Shown in pieces: positions 1 through 11,729 of a stretch of 64,000 bases of DNA. The notes under the pieces are model-generated. The model worked only from the letters and a program-made list of their open reading frames with translations, made no database searches and was not told the DNA's origin. The DNA is taken from the NCBI GenBank assembly GCA_007922195.1, contig ML681997.1, positions 10,586,717-10,650,716 on the forward strand. The letters are read 5' to 3'. Both the position numbers and the translations under genes were made by a program. The number at the start of each line of letters is the position of its first letter. Within the stretch, counting starts at the first letter, position 1. The DNA is from Podocnemis expansa. Its lineage: Eukaryota; Chordata; Testudines; Podocnemididae.

Positions 1-500
1 AGCCACCCTCCCACCCCCGCGGCCCGCTCCCGGCTGCCCCCCCCCGAGTCTCAGCAGACCCCCCCTGCCCCCACAGGCCTGCTCCCGGCCGCCCAGCAGT
101 CTCCCCGCCCCCACTCCCGGTGACCCCCAGAAACTTACCTTGTGGCTGGAGCCAGATGGCCCAGCCACAGCTCCTGGGGCCAGAGAAGCTCTATGGAGCA
201 TGCCCAGATTTTCTGGGCATGCTCCGTTAGAGCTTCTCTGGGCGGGAGTTTTGAAAACTCCCAGCCCCAGAGGAGCTCTAACCAGGGACTGTGGCTGCCA
301 GCGATGCGCTGCCGGCAGCCTTCGCTGCGCTGCCGGCTGTGGTGGCCTGCGCTGCAGCGCGCCAGCGCAGCTTAGAGGGAACATTGCATATAGTGCTTCC
401 TCCAGAAAGCACATGAATCAGACTCTTCACAAGACAGAAAAGGACCAAGATTGAGAAGGACCAGGAAGCCTTTTTTCTTTCCTTAGTGATTCATAATAGG
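1..500. repeat. GC-rich segment with strong hairpin
   Basis: The first 130 bases are C-rich (runs of CCCCC with GGCC). Bases 182-239 form a long near-perfect hairpin: AGAGAAGCTCT pairs with AGAGCTTCTCT, and GGAGCATGCCCAGA pairs with TCTGGGCATGCTCC, around a loop of a few T residues. A second small palindrome (GGGAGTTTTGAAAACTCCC) lies at about 244-262. Bases 300-370 are GC-rich CTGCCGGC repeats. It looks like part of an unidentified repeat cut by the window edge. No coding call is made. Confidence 0.45.
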
Positions 501-1362
501 ATGACCAGAGGGATCTGAACATTTAAGAGATTTTTTTTTTCTTTTTTCTTCTCATGTCTCCCTTGATCCTCCTCAGATTAGAGAAATTTCAGATCAACTG
601 TCCCTCAGAAGGCCACAGAAGCATCTGGTTACTCATTTCACATTTTTTTTTTGTCCTAAAAAGAGGGGGGGGGGTGGGGTCAAACTAGAAGGTTGTGATG
701 GCATGGCAACAGGTGGCAGCTTTCCAGGATCTTCAGGTAGGTAATGCTTATAGGACTTAGTCAAATTATTAAAACATGGGGTTATTCAATGTATTTACAT
801 TTCACTCTAACTAGGTTGTTTTCCCCCCTCACTGAAATTCTAAGGAACAATTTTGGTGTGTTTTTATGGATTCAGGGAAAAGGCTGAATTTTCATTTGTA
901 ATCAACAGATCAATGGTTCAATTTATTTGGCTTGCCAATTACAACACAGGTAATTAAATTAAACAAAACCTGTAAGAATTACACTTCATTCTTCCTTAAC
1001 TTTCTTGTAAAATACTGATTAGATTAAAAGAAAGGCAATTGGGCTAACAGTTTGCTAAAGACAGAAGCAGATTTCTTGCTTTTCTTTTAAGGAAGTACAA
1101 TGCTTAACATTTTCTCTTTGCATCATTCACTGTGCTGTTCCACTTTAAGTTTCTCAGACCATACAACCCATGTTCGATTTATTTACTTAGCTTATTCTCC
1201 TTCCCACGCTAAAATACCCTGTCTGCCACTTCTTAACAGTTCCATAAAGATGTAGAAATTATTCTTAATCACTTTACAGCTTTAGAATAACACACTTCTA
1301 ATCCAATATAATTCCTTACTAATTAAATAATACATTTGGGGATTTTTAATGTCTACCTAGAG

Positions 1363-1689
1363 CAGAGGTCTGCAACCTGTGGCTCCAGAGCTGCATGCAG
1401 TTCTTTGGCTGCCTCTTTGCAGCTCCGAGCCTCCCACCACCACCGGAGGACCTTGTGGGCAGCCCACACCAGGCTCTGGGCTCCCCACTACCACCACGGA
1501 GGGATTCTGAAGGGGGCCCTCTCCCAATTCTGGGTTCCCCACCTTCTCTCTCGCCAGGGGACCATGTGTCAGGCGCCCTGGCCTAGCTCCCCCCCCCACC
1601 AGGAGGCTACACCCATTGTGGCTCTAAAAACACTAGGCTATTGAACGAGTTTCAAAAAAAAGTCTCATCTTTTGGGTTGCCAACCCCTG
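1363..1689 (+). mobile_element. Non-autonomous hAT element (family 1)
   Basis: The 327-bp element has terminal inverted repeats: it starts CAGAGGTCTGCAACC and ends GGTTGCCAACCCCTG. It is flanked by 8-bp duplications, ACCTAGAG (1355-1362) and ACCTAGGG (1690-1697), one mismatch apart. An 8-bp duplication and CAGRGG ends are hallmarks of the hAT superfamily. It has no transposase and would depend on one supplied in trans. A related copy lies at about 13.82-14.10 kb. Confidence 0.85.
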
Positions 1690-1699
1690 ACCTAGGGAA

Positions 1700-2946
1700 A
1701 GTAAGACATGCACACATGTGATGTCAGAGCATTCAGATATCTCTGAATTCTACATGAAGAACTCATCTTACTGTGGTGGTTCCCAAAGCATGGGTCACAA
1801 CCTCAAATGGAAACACGCTATCAGCAGATAGGATCATAGCAATACCTTCTTTGCAGAGGACAATTTTGCTTACAGAGCATGACCGCAAATGCTCAGAGCA
1901 TGCAATGTCACGAAGCACAGAAGACATCATTTTGCCCTAAGCAGCTAGCTTTGTCTGAACAGTATGAACTTGCACACCATACACAGAAAGTCAATCTGCA
2001 GAGGACAGCAGTTGGTAGAGCAAAATGACTTCACGCATAGGGTGCAAAGTCTTACTGTGGGATGACGACATATTGATCTTCAAAAAAGACATTCTCCATG
2101 TTGTCAGGGTCCTGGCAAGGAAGATTTCATTAAAATGGGGCCATGACAGCAGAAAATTTAGGAATTCTTATCTTAGAGTACATAACATGATCAATCTTAG
2201 GTGTGATCTAATTCTGATGTTGAAAAAAGTTAAGCTTGGTTTGCATGTAGGGTGGTGGTCCTATGGAACCACGAAACTGATGAGAGTAGGACAGCTAGAG
2301 CCCAGCTGCCCTTCCCCGGAGGGTGAAATGCCTGGACTCCAGCAGGAGTGGGCACGAGCTCTGGCAGGTTCCCTTGCTCCCCTCAAGGAGCTGGGTTGGG
2401 GAGAAGGCCTGCTTTTATATGGGGCAGCTTTACCAGTTTTACAGCTGAGCCATGAAAACAACAAGGCTTCCTGGCTCCCACAAGGAGGGGTAGTGGTACA
2501 GAGAAGCTGAGGCTCCTGGACCTTGCTCCCCTGAGAAGACCCAGACAGTTTCTCGCACCTTCCAGCAAGGAACTGGGAGGGAAGAAACTTCAGACAGGTG
2601 CTTTTTGAAGAGAGCAGCGTGGGGGAGCAGCACACTGGAAGCCAAGGAGTCTGTAGACAGCCAGGCTCCCAGCAGGCTCGCAGCGGCTATAAGTCGACCT
2701 AACATAGATTGACTTATCTTAGTAGCGTAGATGAGGCTCGGTTGTGACTTAAGGCTTGGCTAAACTGATGATCAGTCTTTAATTTCTTCTCTGGATGAGC
2801 AGTTGAGGGGAAAAAAAAAAGCCAATACAATTTCAGTCGTCATTATTGGTTCAAGAGTCTCCTCACTCTCCTTCCACCTGGCTAGTCTTCTGTAGAGTTG
2901 TGTGTCCCCTTGCTCTGCCTTGGGAAAAAGCCTTCTCTACTTAGGG
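1700..2946. other. No gene recognised; partial hAT-like end near 1774
   Basis: A GTGGTTCCCAAAGCATGGGTC motif near 1774-1794 resembles the end of a hAT family seen elsewhere, but no partner end was found. The 161-codon open frame at 2025-2510 has no recognisable domain and no Kozak or splice context. Nothing else could be assigned. Confidence 0.4.
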
Positions 2947-3756
2947 CAGAGGCGTCAAACTCATTCAATGTCAGGGGCCACGCTGGAGGGTAGGATACCT
3001 GTCTTGGGCCATATGCCCACACAGTCTCCCCAACCATTTCCCCTGCCATGCTGAGAGCTGAATGTGCTCCCCTTTCCCCTCCCCAACCCTGCACTCTCTG
3101 ACACCTTCCCTTTCTACTGCCCTGTGGGTTCCCCTTCCCTGCATCAACTCCCAGACCCCCTCTCCTCTGTTGTGCAGTAGCTCCTGGATCCCCCCCTTCC
3201 CCTTCAGTAGTGGCAGACAACCAACCTCAGTCACAGCCACAGGCAGGCTGGACTCCTGCCTCTCCCCCCACTCACTGTCACTCATTCAGCATGCTGGCCT
3301 TTAGTTGGGCTCAGTCCCAGCTGTACTTTGACCGGCTCGGTCCAACATAGGCCCCAGCCACTTTTTCTTTATTCGCAATCTGTGCAATGTGCCGTCAATC
3401 AAATTAGCATGCTGACATCCACTGAAAGTGAACGGTTGGGGTGGGGGGTTGTTCAGTGGCTTCCCAGGAGCCAGCCTAGCCTGTTGTGACTAAGAGTCTG
3501 ATTGGTTGGCAGACCACAGCAGAACTAAACTAGGATAGGCTGGAGCACTTCCTTTGTTCCCTTCTGCTGTGACTCTGATCATATGAGTGGGTCAGAAGCA
3601 CACCTAACCCTGCTTTGCCAGGGGTAGTCTGTCTTTGCTGTTCACTGATGCTGCAGCTAGCTCCCAGACACAGCCCAGGGAAGCAACTCAACGGGCTGAA
3701 TCAGCAGACTTGGTGGGTTGGATCCACCCCTGAGGGCCATGAGTTTGACACCCCTA
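2947..3756 (+). mobile_element. Non-autonomous hAT element (family 2)
   Basis: It starts CAGAGGCGTCAAACTCAT and ends ATGAGTTTGACACCCCTA, giving terminal inverted repeats of about 18 bp (last base mutated from G). Flanking octamers ACTTAGGG (2939-2946) and AATTACAG (3757-3764) match at 5 of 8 positions and both have TA in the centre. The 810-bp interior is non-coding. A second member of the family is at 21816-22724. Confidence 0.75.
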
Positions 3757-3764
3757 AATTACAG

Positions 3765-5719
3765 TTTCAGCATCCTGGCTATTGCTCAATGTGAACAAAT
3801 CATTTGCTATCTCATTCCGGAGTCACAGAAGAAGAGTCCTGTGTGAAGTGGATGTTTTCTTGCAAAATCCATTGATGACCACAAGCAAACATCTTCCTCA
3901 TAAACAGAATATGTGAGAGGCCTATGTGAGAAGGTATCAGCCACAGAGTGCCAACAGAATAAGGCCCATTCTCACGTTGCTAAATATAATTATCAGTTTG
4001 TAATCAACTACTTTTTCATGCATCTTCATTCATTTCTTGTGACAATAAAGGTAAGAGAAAAGAGACCCACAAATGGGGCCAAGCAGAAGGTGAGTCCATG
4101 GCCTACTTCACTGCCCTTTCACCTAAAGCAGCTTTGATTTTTATATTCCTTATTGATATTAAACTTCATTTTACCAGATAAATATATCTAGGACTATACT
4201 CAAACTTGGCCAAAGTTTCCTATGGGTAAATGGAGGATCCATAATCTTTTAAAGTGTACTGCAGGTGCAGAGGCTGTCACAGCTTTAATTAATCTTTCTA
4301 CATCTGAAGAAGAGTTCAATGTGTGTAATGTGAAAATATCCTCCAAGTTATTAAACCTTATTTTGTTTTGCAATAAAGCAAGAGCAATGCTAGTTTTAGC
4401 AAAACAAATTAAAGTTTGTTTTAAGCTTATCAAAGACTCCAGAACTGACCATTTTGTTAACCTCATCTTTTAAACAGAGGCTTCCTTGTAAGAGCAAGAA
4501 CAAAAAGTTAAGTGAATAAATCTTGATGAGGGAGATAAGCATACCGGTAGTTTGGTTTCCTTATTTACTAATGAGCAAAAACTAAAGTCAATTGCCAGCA
4601 GCCTGGTACTATACAATTTAAAATTCTCACACAACTGCTAAATCATCTATTCAAAGAATGACTTCATAAATTAAGTTTTTCTATGCACAAACCACCACAA
4701 CATTTGCTAACAGCACTATTTGGGAGCTGAACCCCATCTCAAACTGCTACATGCATGAGTAGCTGTATCTTCTACTCCTGATGGAATTCGGCACTAAAAA
4801 AAATTTAAAATTCTGTACATTGTATTTGTCAAGAGTGAACACAATATAATCCCACCATTTTCAATTATTTTGATAATTTATTTCAAAACCCACCAGCAAG
4901 TATGTCTCTAACAATGCACATAAAAAAGATTCAAGAAATATTTTTCAGAGAAACAGATTCCTTATTAGGCACACTAGTGCATTTATATGGCTTCACAGAT
5001 CAAATGGCAACAGTAATATTTCCATGTAGTCAAACACAAAAGAATTTAAGGGTGTCCACATAAAGAAAAACCCACAGCTGGCCCATGCTAGCTGACAGGC
5101 TAACTGGGTTGTTTCATTGCTGGGCAGATTTCCAGACACAGATGAGAGCTGGACCACTGAGCTCCTCCCTCCCTGGAGAAAGAGACTATGGCCAGGCTGC
5201 ATCTGATCCCTAACACAGCACAAGGGCCAGGCCTGCCCCAGAAACACCCTCGTTGGCACAGCAATGGCACGCAACAGGGGCACAATCTCACACACAAGCA
5301 CAACCCTGTACCCTGATCCAGGCATCATGCGAACAAGACTCAGCCCAGCAGGATCAAAGTGTTCAGAGATTCAGTGGTGGAGTCAGAGGGTTCTGCATGG
5401 CGCAGTCTGGGTGTGGGAAGATCAGTGAGGGGATCTGGTATGAAGGAGAGGGTCCACATGCAAGGGATAGAACTAAGGAAGGGGTGGGGGAACTGGATGC
5501 ACAGGGGCAGCTCCCTCTACAGTGAAACCTCCCTCTGTGCCTGGAGAGCACCGGGGACAGGAAGCAGAGCAAGATCAGAGCTTCCTGCAGCTGAGCACGA
5601 TTCCCATGGATAGATCTGATCTAGCCCCAGACAGTGTAAGGCAAGAGGTGATACGGTCCCCTACAGCCACCCACAACCAACAACTGGAGCCTGGCACAGG
5701 GTAAGTATCAACTTGTCAG
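3765..5719. other. Intronic sequence, nothing recognised
   Basis: No exon, RNA gene or recognisable repeat was identified in this mostly AT-rich stretch. Short open frames occur on both strands but carry no known motif. Confidence 0.4.
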
Positions 5720-5897
5720 TTTCCAAAGAGATAGCCGTGTTAGTCTAGTCCAGCAAAAAAACAGGGAGTCGTGTGGCACTTTAAGACTAACAGATTTATT
5801 TTTCGCATGAGCTTTCATGGGAGAAAATCCCACTTCAAAGCTCATGCGAAAAATAAATCTGTTAGTCTTAAAGTGCCACACGACTCCCTGTTTTTTT
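5720..5897. mobile_element. Penelope-like 3' tail foldback with perfect 61-nt arms
   Basis: The left part is the reverse complement of the PLE 3' tail recognised throughout the window (ATAGCCGTGTTAGTCTAGTCC). The right part is the same tail in forward orientation. Arms 5755-5815 and 5837-5897 are identical as inverted repeats over 61 of 61 positions, separated by 21 nt. The tail family is assigned to PLEs because longer copies (14.2-15.0, 42.6, 52.4 kb) join it to a GIY-YIG endonuclease reading frame. Confidence 0.85.
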
Positions 5898-6782
5898 AAG
5901 TGTCATCTGCCAGGGCTTCCCCAGCCCTGTCCCTCCCCAGCTCTGGGTGCACTGTGATAGCAAATGAGCAGAAAGTCTCACATTCATGCCTAGCCCAACC
6001 CCCAAGCTGCTAATTTTTGTCTGCCCTCTCTGCTCCCCAACACCCAAATCAGATGCTCCCACTAGCAACCACTGCCCAGGAGGTGTGCATGAATCAGTTA
6101 TTCTGCACGAGTAAAATCTGCAGGGGGCATTAACTCTGTGCATGTGCAGAATTCCTGCAGGAGTAACATTCGAGTAACAGAGGACTGTATGCCATCTACA
6201 AGCTTAGGCACCCTCCTACTGCCTTCTCCTGCTCATCTTCATGCAACTTCTCTATAGACTAACACCTGGAATTCTCTTCCTGATCATCTCTGGCTTGTAT
6301 TAGTACTTTAAAAAAAATCATAAGCAGCTTTGATTAACTAATTAAGATAAATGCACTAACCAGAACATCCACATTATCTTATTGCTATAAATTTTGTTCT
6401 TCCTCCTCACATCTTATTTGACTACAAGATAACGTGACAAATCTCAAACAGCCCTTTAGAAATATTGTCACCAGCATAAATCATCAAAAGCCACAATTTG
6501 ATTTATTTTACAGTAAGAACTGTACTCATGCTTCCCCAATTCTGGCAAAAAGGAAGCTTAAAAAAAAAAATCAACTTTGTCAACAATCTTCCTGAGCTAC
6601 GCACAAACTGATAAACCTGAAATGCAACACATGAAAATATCAAGCTCTGAAAGTTTACTCTGCTTTTGTACAGCTGACTTAGTTGACTTTAAAAAATATT
6701 TTCTGAAAATCAAGTATTCTCAAACTAAGTTCCATGAAAATTCTATTAGATGTCAGTTAACTGTTTACATTGCACAGTGCTT
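5898..6782. other. Intronic sequence, nothing recognised
   Basis: Mostly AT-rich sequence. The short open frames show no known domain or splice context. Confidence 0.4.
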
Positions 6783-6926
6783 TTACAACAGCAGTGAGTC
6801 CTGTGGCACCTTATAGACTAACAGATTTCTTCTAGCATAAATTTTCATAGGCTTCAACCCACTTCATCAGATGCGTGGGCTGAAGCCCACGAAAGCTTAT
6901 GCTCGAAGAAATCTGTTAGTCTATAA
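6783..6926. mobile_element. Penelope-like foldback, second subfamily
   Basis: The arms 6812-6862 and 6875-6925 are inverted repeats differing at about six positions. They carry the second PLE tail type (AGACTAACAGATTTCTTC, then GCATAAGCTTTCGTGGGCTT). The left end still has the GTCCTGTGGCACCTTATAG stretch. The right arm is cut directly by a hAT-like end at 6927. Confidence 0.8.
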
Positions 6927-7290
6927 CAGGGGTGGTCAAACTTAAGAGAACTCAAGAACCACACAAGTTGATTATTAAACCTTCAAGAACCGCACTGAGG
7001 CATATAGCCATATTTTACCTACTCCAAGTTATATTTAAAATTCATTGCACACTTTAATTTTATCATAAAAAGAGGACAAATATTGATCCTACTAATGTCA
7101 GATTCTAATAATTACTTAAGGTTACCATGAAAACTAGGCCTACCTATACAGTAAAAACAGCTTCTCCCCACTGTCCTGACCATGCTGCTGCTTCTCCCGG
7201 CCATCCTGACTATGCCAGGGCTTCTCCCTGCTGTCCCCACCCCCACCCTAGGCCCTGCCACTGCCAGAGGAAAATTAGTTTAACTGTTTC
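6927..7290 (+). mobile_element. hAT-like fragment, one end visible
   Basis: It starts CAGGGGTGGTCAAACTTAAG right after GTCTATAA, an octamer with central TA as in the other hAT target sites here. The body (AAGAACCGCACTGAGGCATATA, on to about 7100) matches the family at 19127-19313. No right end with a matching duplication was found, so the right boundary is a guess. Confidence 0.5.
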
Positions 7291-8255
7291 ATGCCACTAA
7301 TCTAATTTTAATATTTTGGAAATATTAGTTTTAGAACTAAGTGCTAGAAATTCACTTAAAAGTTATAGTTCATAATACATAATGCACAAAATCCATCAGT
7401 GAAGCTGTCTATTACCATATGAGACACAGAAGTTCAAACCCTAAGCAGAATCTGGAATTATGAAAGCAGTACACTTAACCATATAGTAGAGAAAGAACCT
7501 CTAAACTTCTGAGTAAATTCTCATAGCTAACATTCATAAACAGCATAAATAGGTTTCAAAAGGAAAATACTCCCATCCTTCTTGGCTAAATGTCAAACTG
7601 CAATATGAGGCTTAGTATAAGACAATAACCACAAACAGTGAAAGCTGAGGTTAGAGAGATTTTCAGTAGGTCCATTCACAGAGACCCACTCCACAGAAAT
7701 CAAACCCCTTCCCCAACAAGGGGTAAAAAAAAAAAAAAAATATAGAAGTTACAATAAAACCACTTAAATGTTACAGCTTAAAGTCTGTTTTGATGTAAAG
7801 TCCAGCACACTTATTCCCATAATCAATTTACTATAAATCAAGTTTCTGAAACATCCTAGTCTGTTCCTGCTTCTTCAGAGAACAGGTAGTATGCCAGCCA
7901 AATTTCAGTTTCAACATGATCTACTCAACCAAATAATTTCATATGAAATTAAGTTATTCATAAAGTCAAGAGTAGCAGAGCAAATCACTTAAGAGATGGT
8001 GATTTATTGAAAAGCTTACCTTTGGTTCTGCTCTGAACAGTGACAACAAACCAAAGCACAGATCACGTTTTATCATCTCTTAAGTTTCCATAAAAAGTAT
8101 ATTTAGTTTATCAGTAGTTTTTTTCTTTGATTGCCAATCATTTCTCTGATTAAAACCAAGCTGGGCTGCCCTTCCCACAGATCACTACGAGTATTGTCTT
8201 CAATGGGTTTGCATGGATAACTAACTAGCTTCTGTAACTTCTCCATCTTCAAGCA
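7291..8255. other. Intronic sequence, nothing recognised
   Basis: AT-rich, with a poly-A run near 7725-7740. No supported feature. Confidence 0.4.
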
Positions 8256-8345
8256 TTTGACAAAGTGGGATTTTCTCCTGCAAAAGCTCATGGGATAATT
8301 ACATCTGTTAGTCTTTAAAAGCTCCACAAGATTCTGCCTGACTGG
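8256..8345 (+). mobile_element. Penelope-like 3' tail fragment
   Basis: The order of motifs matches other copies: AAAGTGGGATTTTCTCC, AAAGCTCATG, CTGTTAGTCTTTAAAAG, then a degraded CACAAGATTC in place of CACAGGACTCC. It is a short forward-strand fragment. Confidence 0.65.
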
Positions 8346-9889
8346 TATTAGTAACCTACAGCATAGTTGTAGCCTTGTAAGTGCCTTCTTGCTTTCATTG
8401 TAATATTCTAAATACCCTTCCCAGACCCAAAGAACTGTATGGCTGGAAAGCTTGCCTCCCTCACCCACAGAATTTGCTCCAATGAAAGATATTGCATGAC
8501 TCACCTTGTCTCTTTGGCATTAGCAAATTATTCTATTGAGGATATGTAGAAAGTAACACAAGCCAGATCATTCCCAGAGCCATGTCAGCTCTGCAGTGTT
8601 AACAATGGTAAAAGGCAATAAAACATATTTCTGTCACCAAACACACACATTCCTGAACAAGATCCATACTTTTGAAGAAGCACATTTTATAGTGGGAAGA
8701 GTAAACAATCAATGACAAATCTGATATAAATATTTGGCAAGTAAACCTTACACCTCGATGTATTAGACGACTCTGCACACCCAGTGGGTGGGGACTTGAT
8801 GGGCCAAGGAAGACACTTGGCCTGTCTTAAAAAAAAAAAGAATTTACACCACCCCCCCCAATTAACTACTCTTTTCGGGAGGAGACTGTTTTTTGACCAA
8901 GGTTAGTTATTGCACTTTGAATCTGAACTTTCACTTAAACCCACACCTACGCATGGCAGAACCTTCAATCAGTTCTCTCCTTTCAGCATACCCATTTCTC
9001 AGACATTAAAAAACCCACAAGTATTATGATGTTCTGACTGAAAAGATAAGCATTGTCCTGTCACTACAGAAAGCTCTAATTATTTGTTGCACTTCTTAAA
9101 AGTTGTCCAGGGACATGACTAGTACAGACAGCAGACAGTCTTAAAATGCTGAACATGCTGCAAGTGGAAATCAAACTCTTTCACGTGAGCGGGACATAGC
9201 AGATTTGCATCCAGCAAACACTTAACTGTTACTTAATTCATACTGTATTGAAACATCCATACATAGCATCTGCTGTCACAGAATAACCAAAATATATTGT
9301 TTTGCTCAATGTTGTTGCTCATCTCACCCTACAGAAGATATGGAAAAGCTCAAGGATCATGAGAATTTTTCAGCAATGTGTGCAGTAACAAAATTTCAGA
9401 AGTACCTGCCACAACTGAGAACATGACCTGATCTAACTGTCCCTGGACTACAGGGATTTACCATTAAAATTGACCTTGTTAACCTAAAATTCAATCTATG
9501 CAAGATTTAAGATTTAGATGAGAGAAGTGCATACCTGAAACAGTTCAAAGGTCAGTTCCTGATAAAAATTAGTACTTCAATAATTAAACAGCAATTTGAA
9601 GACTCAAATAGCCCCAACACCCAGATAAGGGAACATTGAACTACAGAGTCCAAAGAAATGCTGAGGGCAAGAAGTAAATCAGAAGCAAATGTGAGATTAA
9701 CAGTGAACTCTACAGTTCCTGGTGCTCAGTCCTATCCTCAGTGATTGAAACCAATCAGCTGCCAAAAGACCAGAGGTTTGTACAAAGTTTGTTGAAGCCA
9801 CCTGAGTCTACAAAACAGGGTGCAGTGAGAGATTTATAGCACACAGCACAGCGTTATTGTCCAAATAACAAAAAAAAAACCAAAAAAAA
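8346..9889. other. Intronic sequence, nothing recognised
   Basis: No exon-like open frame with splice sites, RNA gene or clear repeat was recognised. Confidence 0.4.
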
Positions 9890-10055
9890 AAAACCACAAA
9901 CAAGGAGTCTCGTGGCACTTTCGAAGACTAAAATTTATCTATTGCATGAAGCTCCATGCATCTGACAACGTGGGATTTTTCTCCCATTAAAGTTCATGCA
10001 ATAATTAAATTTCCTAGTCTTTAAAAGTGCCACCAGACTCCTTGTTTGTTTTGAT
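9890..10055. mobile_element. Penelope-like foldback at start of tail array
   Basis: The left arm (ACAAGGAGTCTCGTGGCAC ... CTATTGCATGAAG) and right arm (GTTCATGCAATAATTAAATT ... CCAGACTCCTTG) are diverged inverted copies of the PLE tail. The right arm runs directly into the tandem array beginning at 10056. Confidence 0.75.
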
Positions 10056-10885
10056 GGACTAGACTAACATGGCTTCCTGTTTGGATCAGTTCAAACAGAA
10101 CTATGTGCACTTCCACCTGAAAGCTGGAAACACTAGACTGGTCTCCCTCCCCCCACCCCATCTAAGCGCTTATTTGGATGAGACTAACACGGCTTCCCCT
10201 TTGGAAGGGTTCAGACAGAACTATGCCCACTTCCACTTGAAAGCTGGAAATGCTAGACCAGTCATCTTCCTCACCACCCATCTAAATGCTTATTTGGGCA
10301 ACTAAAATGAATTTCAAAGCAGTAGCCGGATTAATCTACTCCATCAAAGCAAATGAGGAGTCCTGTGGCGCTTCTAAAGACTAAAATTTATCTATTGCAT
10401 GAAGCTCCGCACATCTGGAGATGTACAAAAGTTCATGCAATAAATAAATTTCCTAGTCTTTAAAAGTGCCACCAGACTCCTTGCTCCTTTTGCTGGACAA
10501 GACTAACACGGCTTCCTGTTTGGATCGGTTCAAACAGAACAATGCACACTTCCACTTGAAAACTGGAAATGCTAGACAGGTCTCCTTCCTTGGTCCCATC
10601 TATAGACATATCTGGACGAGACTAACACAGCTTCCCCTTTGGAAGGGTTCGGACACAACGATGCGCACTTCCACTTGAATGCTGGAAATGTTAGACTGGT
10701 CTCCTCGCCCCCCCCCCCCCCCCCATCTAAGCACTCGTTTGGATGAGACTAACACAGCTTCCCCTTTGAAAGCATTCGGACACAACGATGCGCACTTCCA
10801 CTTGAAAACTCAAAATGCTAGATGGGTCTCCTTCCTCACCCCCACCTAAACACTTATTTGGATGACTAACATGATTTTCAAAGGG
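10056..10885 (+). repeat. Tandem array of ~120-bp units made of Penelope tail sequence
   Basis: The unit begins with GGATGAGACTAACACGG or a variant and recurs at 10056, 10176, 10296, 10495, 10614, 10741 and 10860. Spacing is 119-120 bp within blocks, and 127 where a poly-C run at about 10708-10725 has expanded. Each unit carries TTCCCCTTTGGAAGGG, GCACTTCCACTTGAAA and CTGGAAATGCTAGAC. The two blocks are separated by a second PLE foldback (about 10340-10494). GACTAACACGGCTTCC is the PLE 3' end seen elsewhere, so the satellite is derived from it. Confidence 0.8.
10340..10494. mobile_element. Penelope-like foldback inside tail array
   Basis: It closely resembles the foldback at 9890-10055: GAGGAGTCCTGTGGCGC ... 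TATTGCATGAAGCTCC, then GTTCATGCAATAAATAAATT ... CCACCAGACTCCTTG. The two foldbacks plus their following tail blocks give a higher-order repeat of roughly 440 bp. Confidence 0.7.
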
Positions 10886-11120
10886 GTAGCCGGCTTAATC
10901 TACTCCAGCAAAACGAACTGGAGCCTGGTAGCACTTTCAAAGACTGACAAATTTGTCAGTCTTAAAAGGTGGGCAGCACTCCTGGCTCGTTTTAAGACCC
11001 TCCTCCCCTTCCTCCTGAGGAAGGGAGAAACAGGTTTCGCCTCTCCCCCAACCAGCTCTCCTCCCCATCGCCACGCCAGGCGGAGGAGGCCGCTGGGCCC
11101 GGCAGGCTGGGAGGAGCGGG

Positions 11121-11126
11121 CATTAC
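11121..11126 (-). promoter_or_regulatory. SGPP1: SGPP1 exon 1 splice donor
   Basis: On the minus strand the exon ends ...GGCAG and the intron begins GTAATG. The exon stops after a Gly-Arg-Trp-Gln sequence in the membrane phosphatase core. The reading frame beyond it encodes no family-like residues, which supports this as the true exon end. Confidence 0.85.
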
Positions 11127-11729
11127 CTGCCACCTGCCGTAGCTGAGCAGGACGAGCGCCAGAGGGATGGCGGTGCCCGACATGGCGTGGGTGGAGGGCA
11201 TGCTGTACTCGGAGTTGTAGAAAACCTCCAGCTTCACCACGGGCGGGGAGGCGGGCCGGGGCCAGCGGATCACGTCCTTGGTGCACTGGCCCAGGTACAT
11301 CACCCAGACCCAGACGATGATGAGCCTCCGGCCCAGCCAGGCGTCCAGGTTCCAGATGCAGAAGGGGAAGAAGAGGATGTAGAAGAGCTCGTTGCCCAGC
11401 TCGGTGCCCAGCGTGAAGAGATAGTACAAGAAGGGGCGGCGGATGCAGACCTCCTGGCAGGCGGCTTCGCCCGTCAGCGAGTTGCGGCGCGGCTGCCGCC
11501 GGCCCCACGGCCCCTCGCCGCCGGCCCCGGGGACGGCCCCGTTCCCCAGCCGCTCCTCCGCGCCCCTGCGCCGCGGCCGCCCGTCGCCTTCCCCCGCGCC
11601 CTGGCAGCTGCCGTTGGCTACGGCGGCGGCGGCCCAGCCGGGAGGCCGCTCCACCCCGCAGAGCCGCTGGAAGGCGGCCACTTTCTCCGGGTCCTGCAGG
11701 GAGGCGGCCAGGCGCCGGAGCAGAGCCAT
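11127..11729 (-). CDS. SGPP1: Sphingosine-1-phosphate phosphatase 1, exon 1
   Basis: SGPP1 is an endoplasmic reticulum membrane enzyme that dephosphorylates sphingosine-1-phosphate to sphingosine, lowering S1P signalling and feeding ceramide synthesis. This exon encodes 201 residues, just under half of the usual ~440. The N-terminus (1-80) is variable and Ala/Gly/Arg-rich. RRNSLTGE at about 81-88 is a likely phosphorylation-type motif. Hydrophobic segments lie at about 100-126 and 136-148. The first lipid-phosphatase motif K(X6)RP is at 151-159, and the second, PSTH, at 178-181. The third (SR...H) is expected in later exons. The ATG at 11729 sits in CCGCCATGG, a strong Kozak context. The frame stays open upstream only because the DNA is GC-rich. 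No disruption is seen. Confidence 0.93.

Larger units (their letters stand above)
1..11126 (-). other. SGPP1: SGPP1 intron 1 (3' portion beyond window)
   Basis: The SGPP1 exon at 11127-11729 is followed on the minus strand by a GT splice donor, so the sequence to the left should be intron 1. Exons 2 and 3 should carry the third phosphatase motif (SR...H) and the later membrane helices. I saw no open frame of that kind on the minus strand here, so those exons are probably outside the window. The intron holds hAT, PLE and satellite repeats listed separately. That this is intronic is inferred from the donor site and the known multi-exon structure of vertebrate SGPP1. Confidence 0.75.

Noticed and set aside
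2025..2510. 161-codon plus-strand frame as a possible exon
   Set aside because: No recognisable motif, and the second half is ordinary repeat-like composition.
10056..10885. CRISPR-like array
   Set aside because: Whole units repeat without unique spacers, in a vertebrate intron; it is a satellite.
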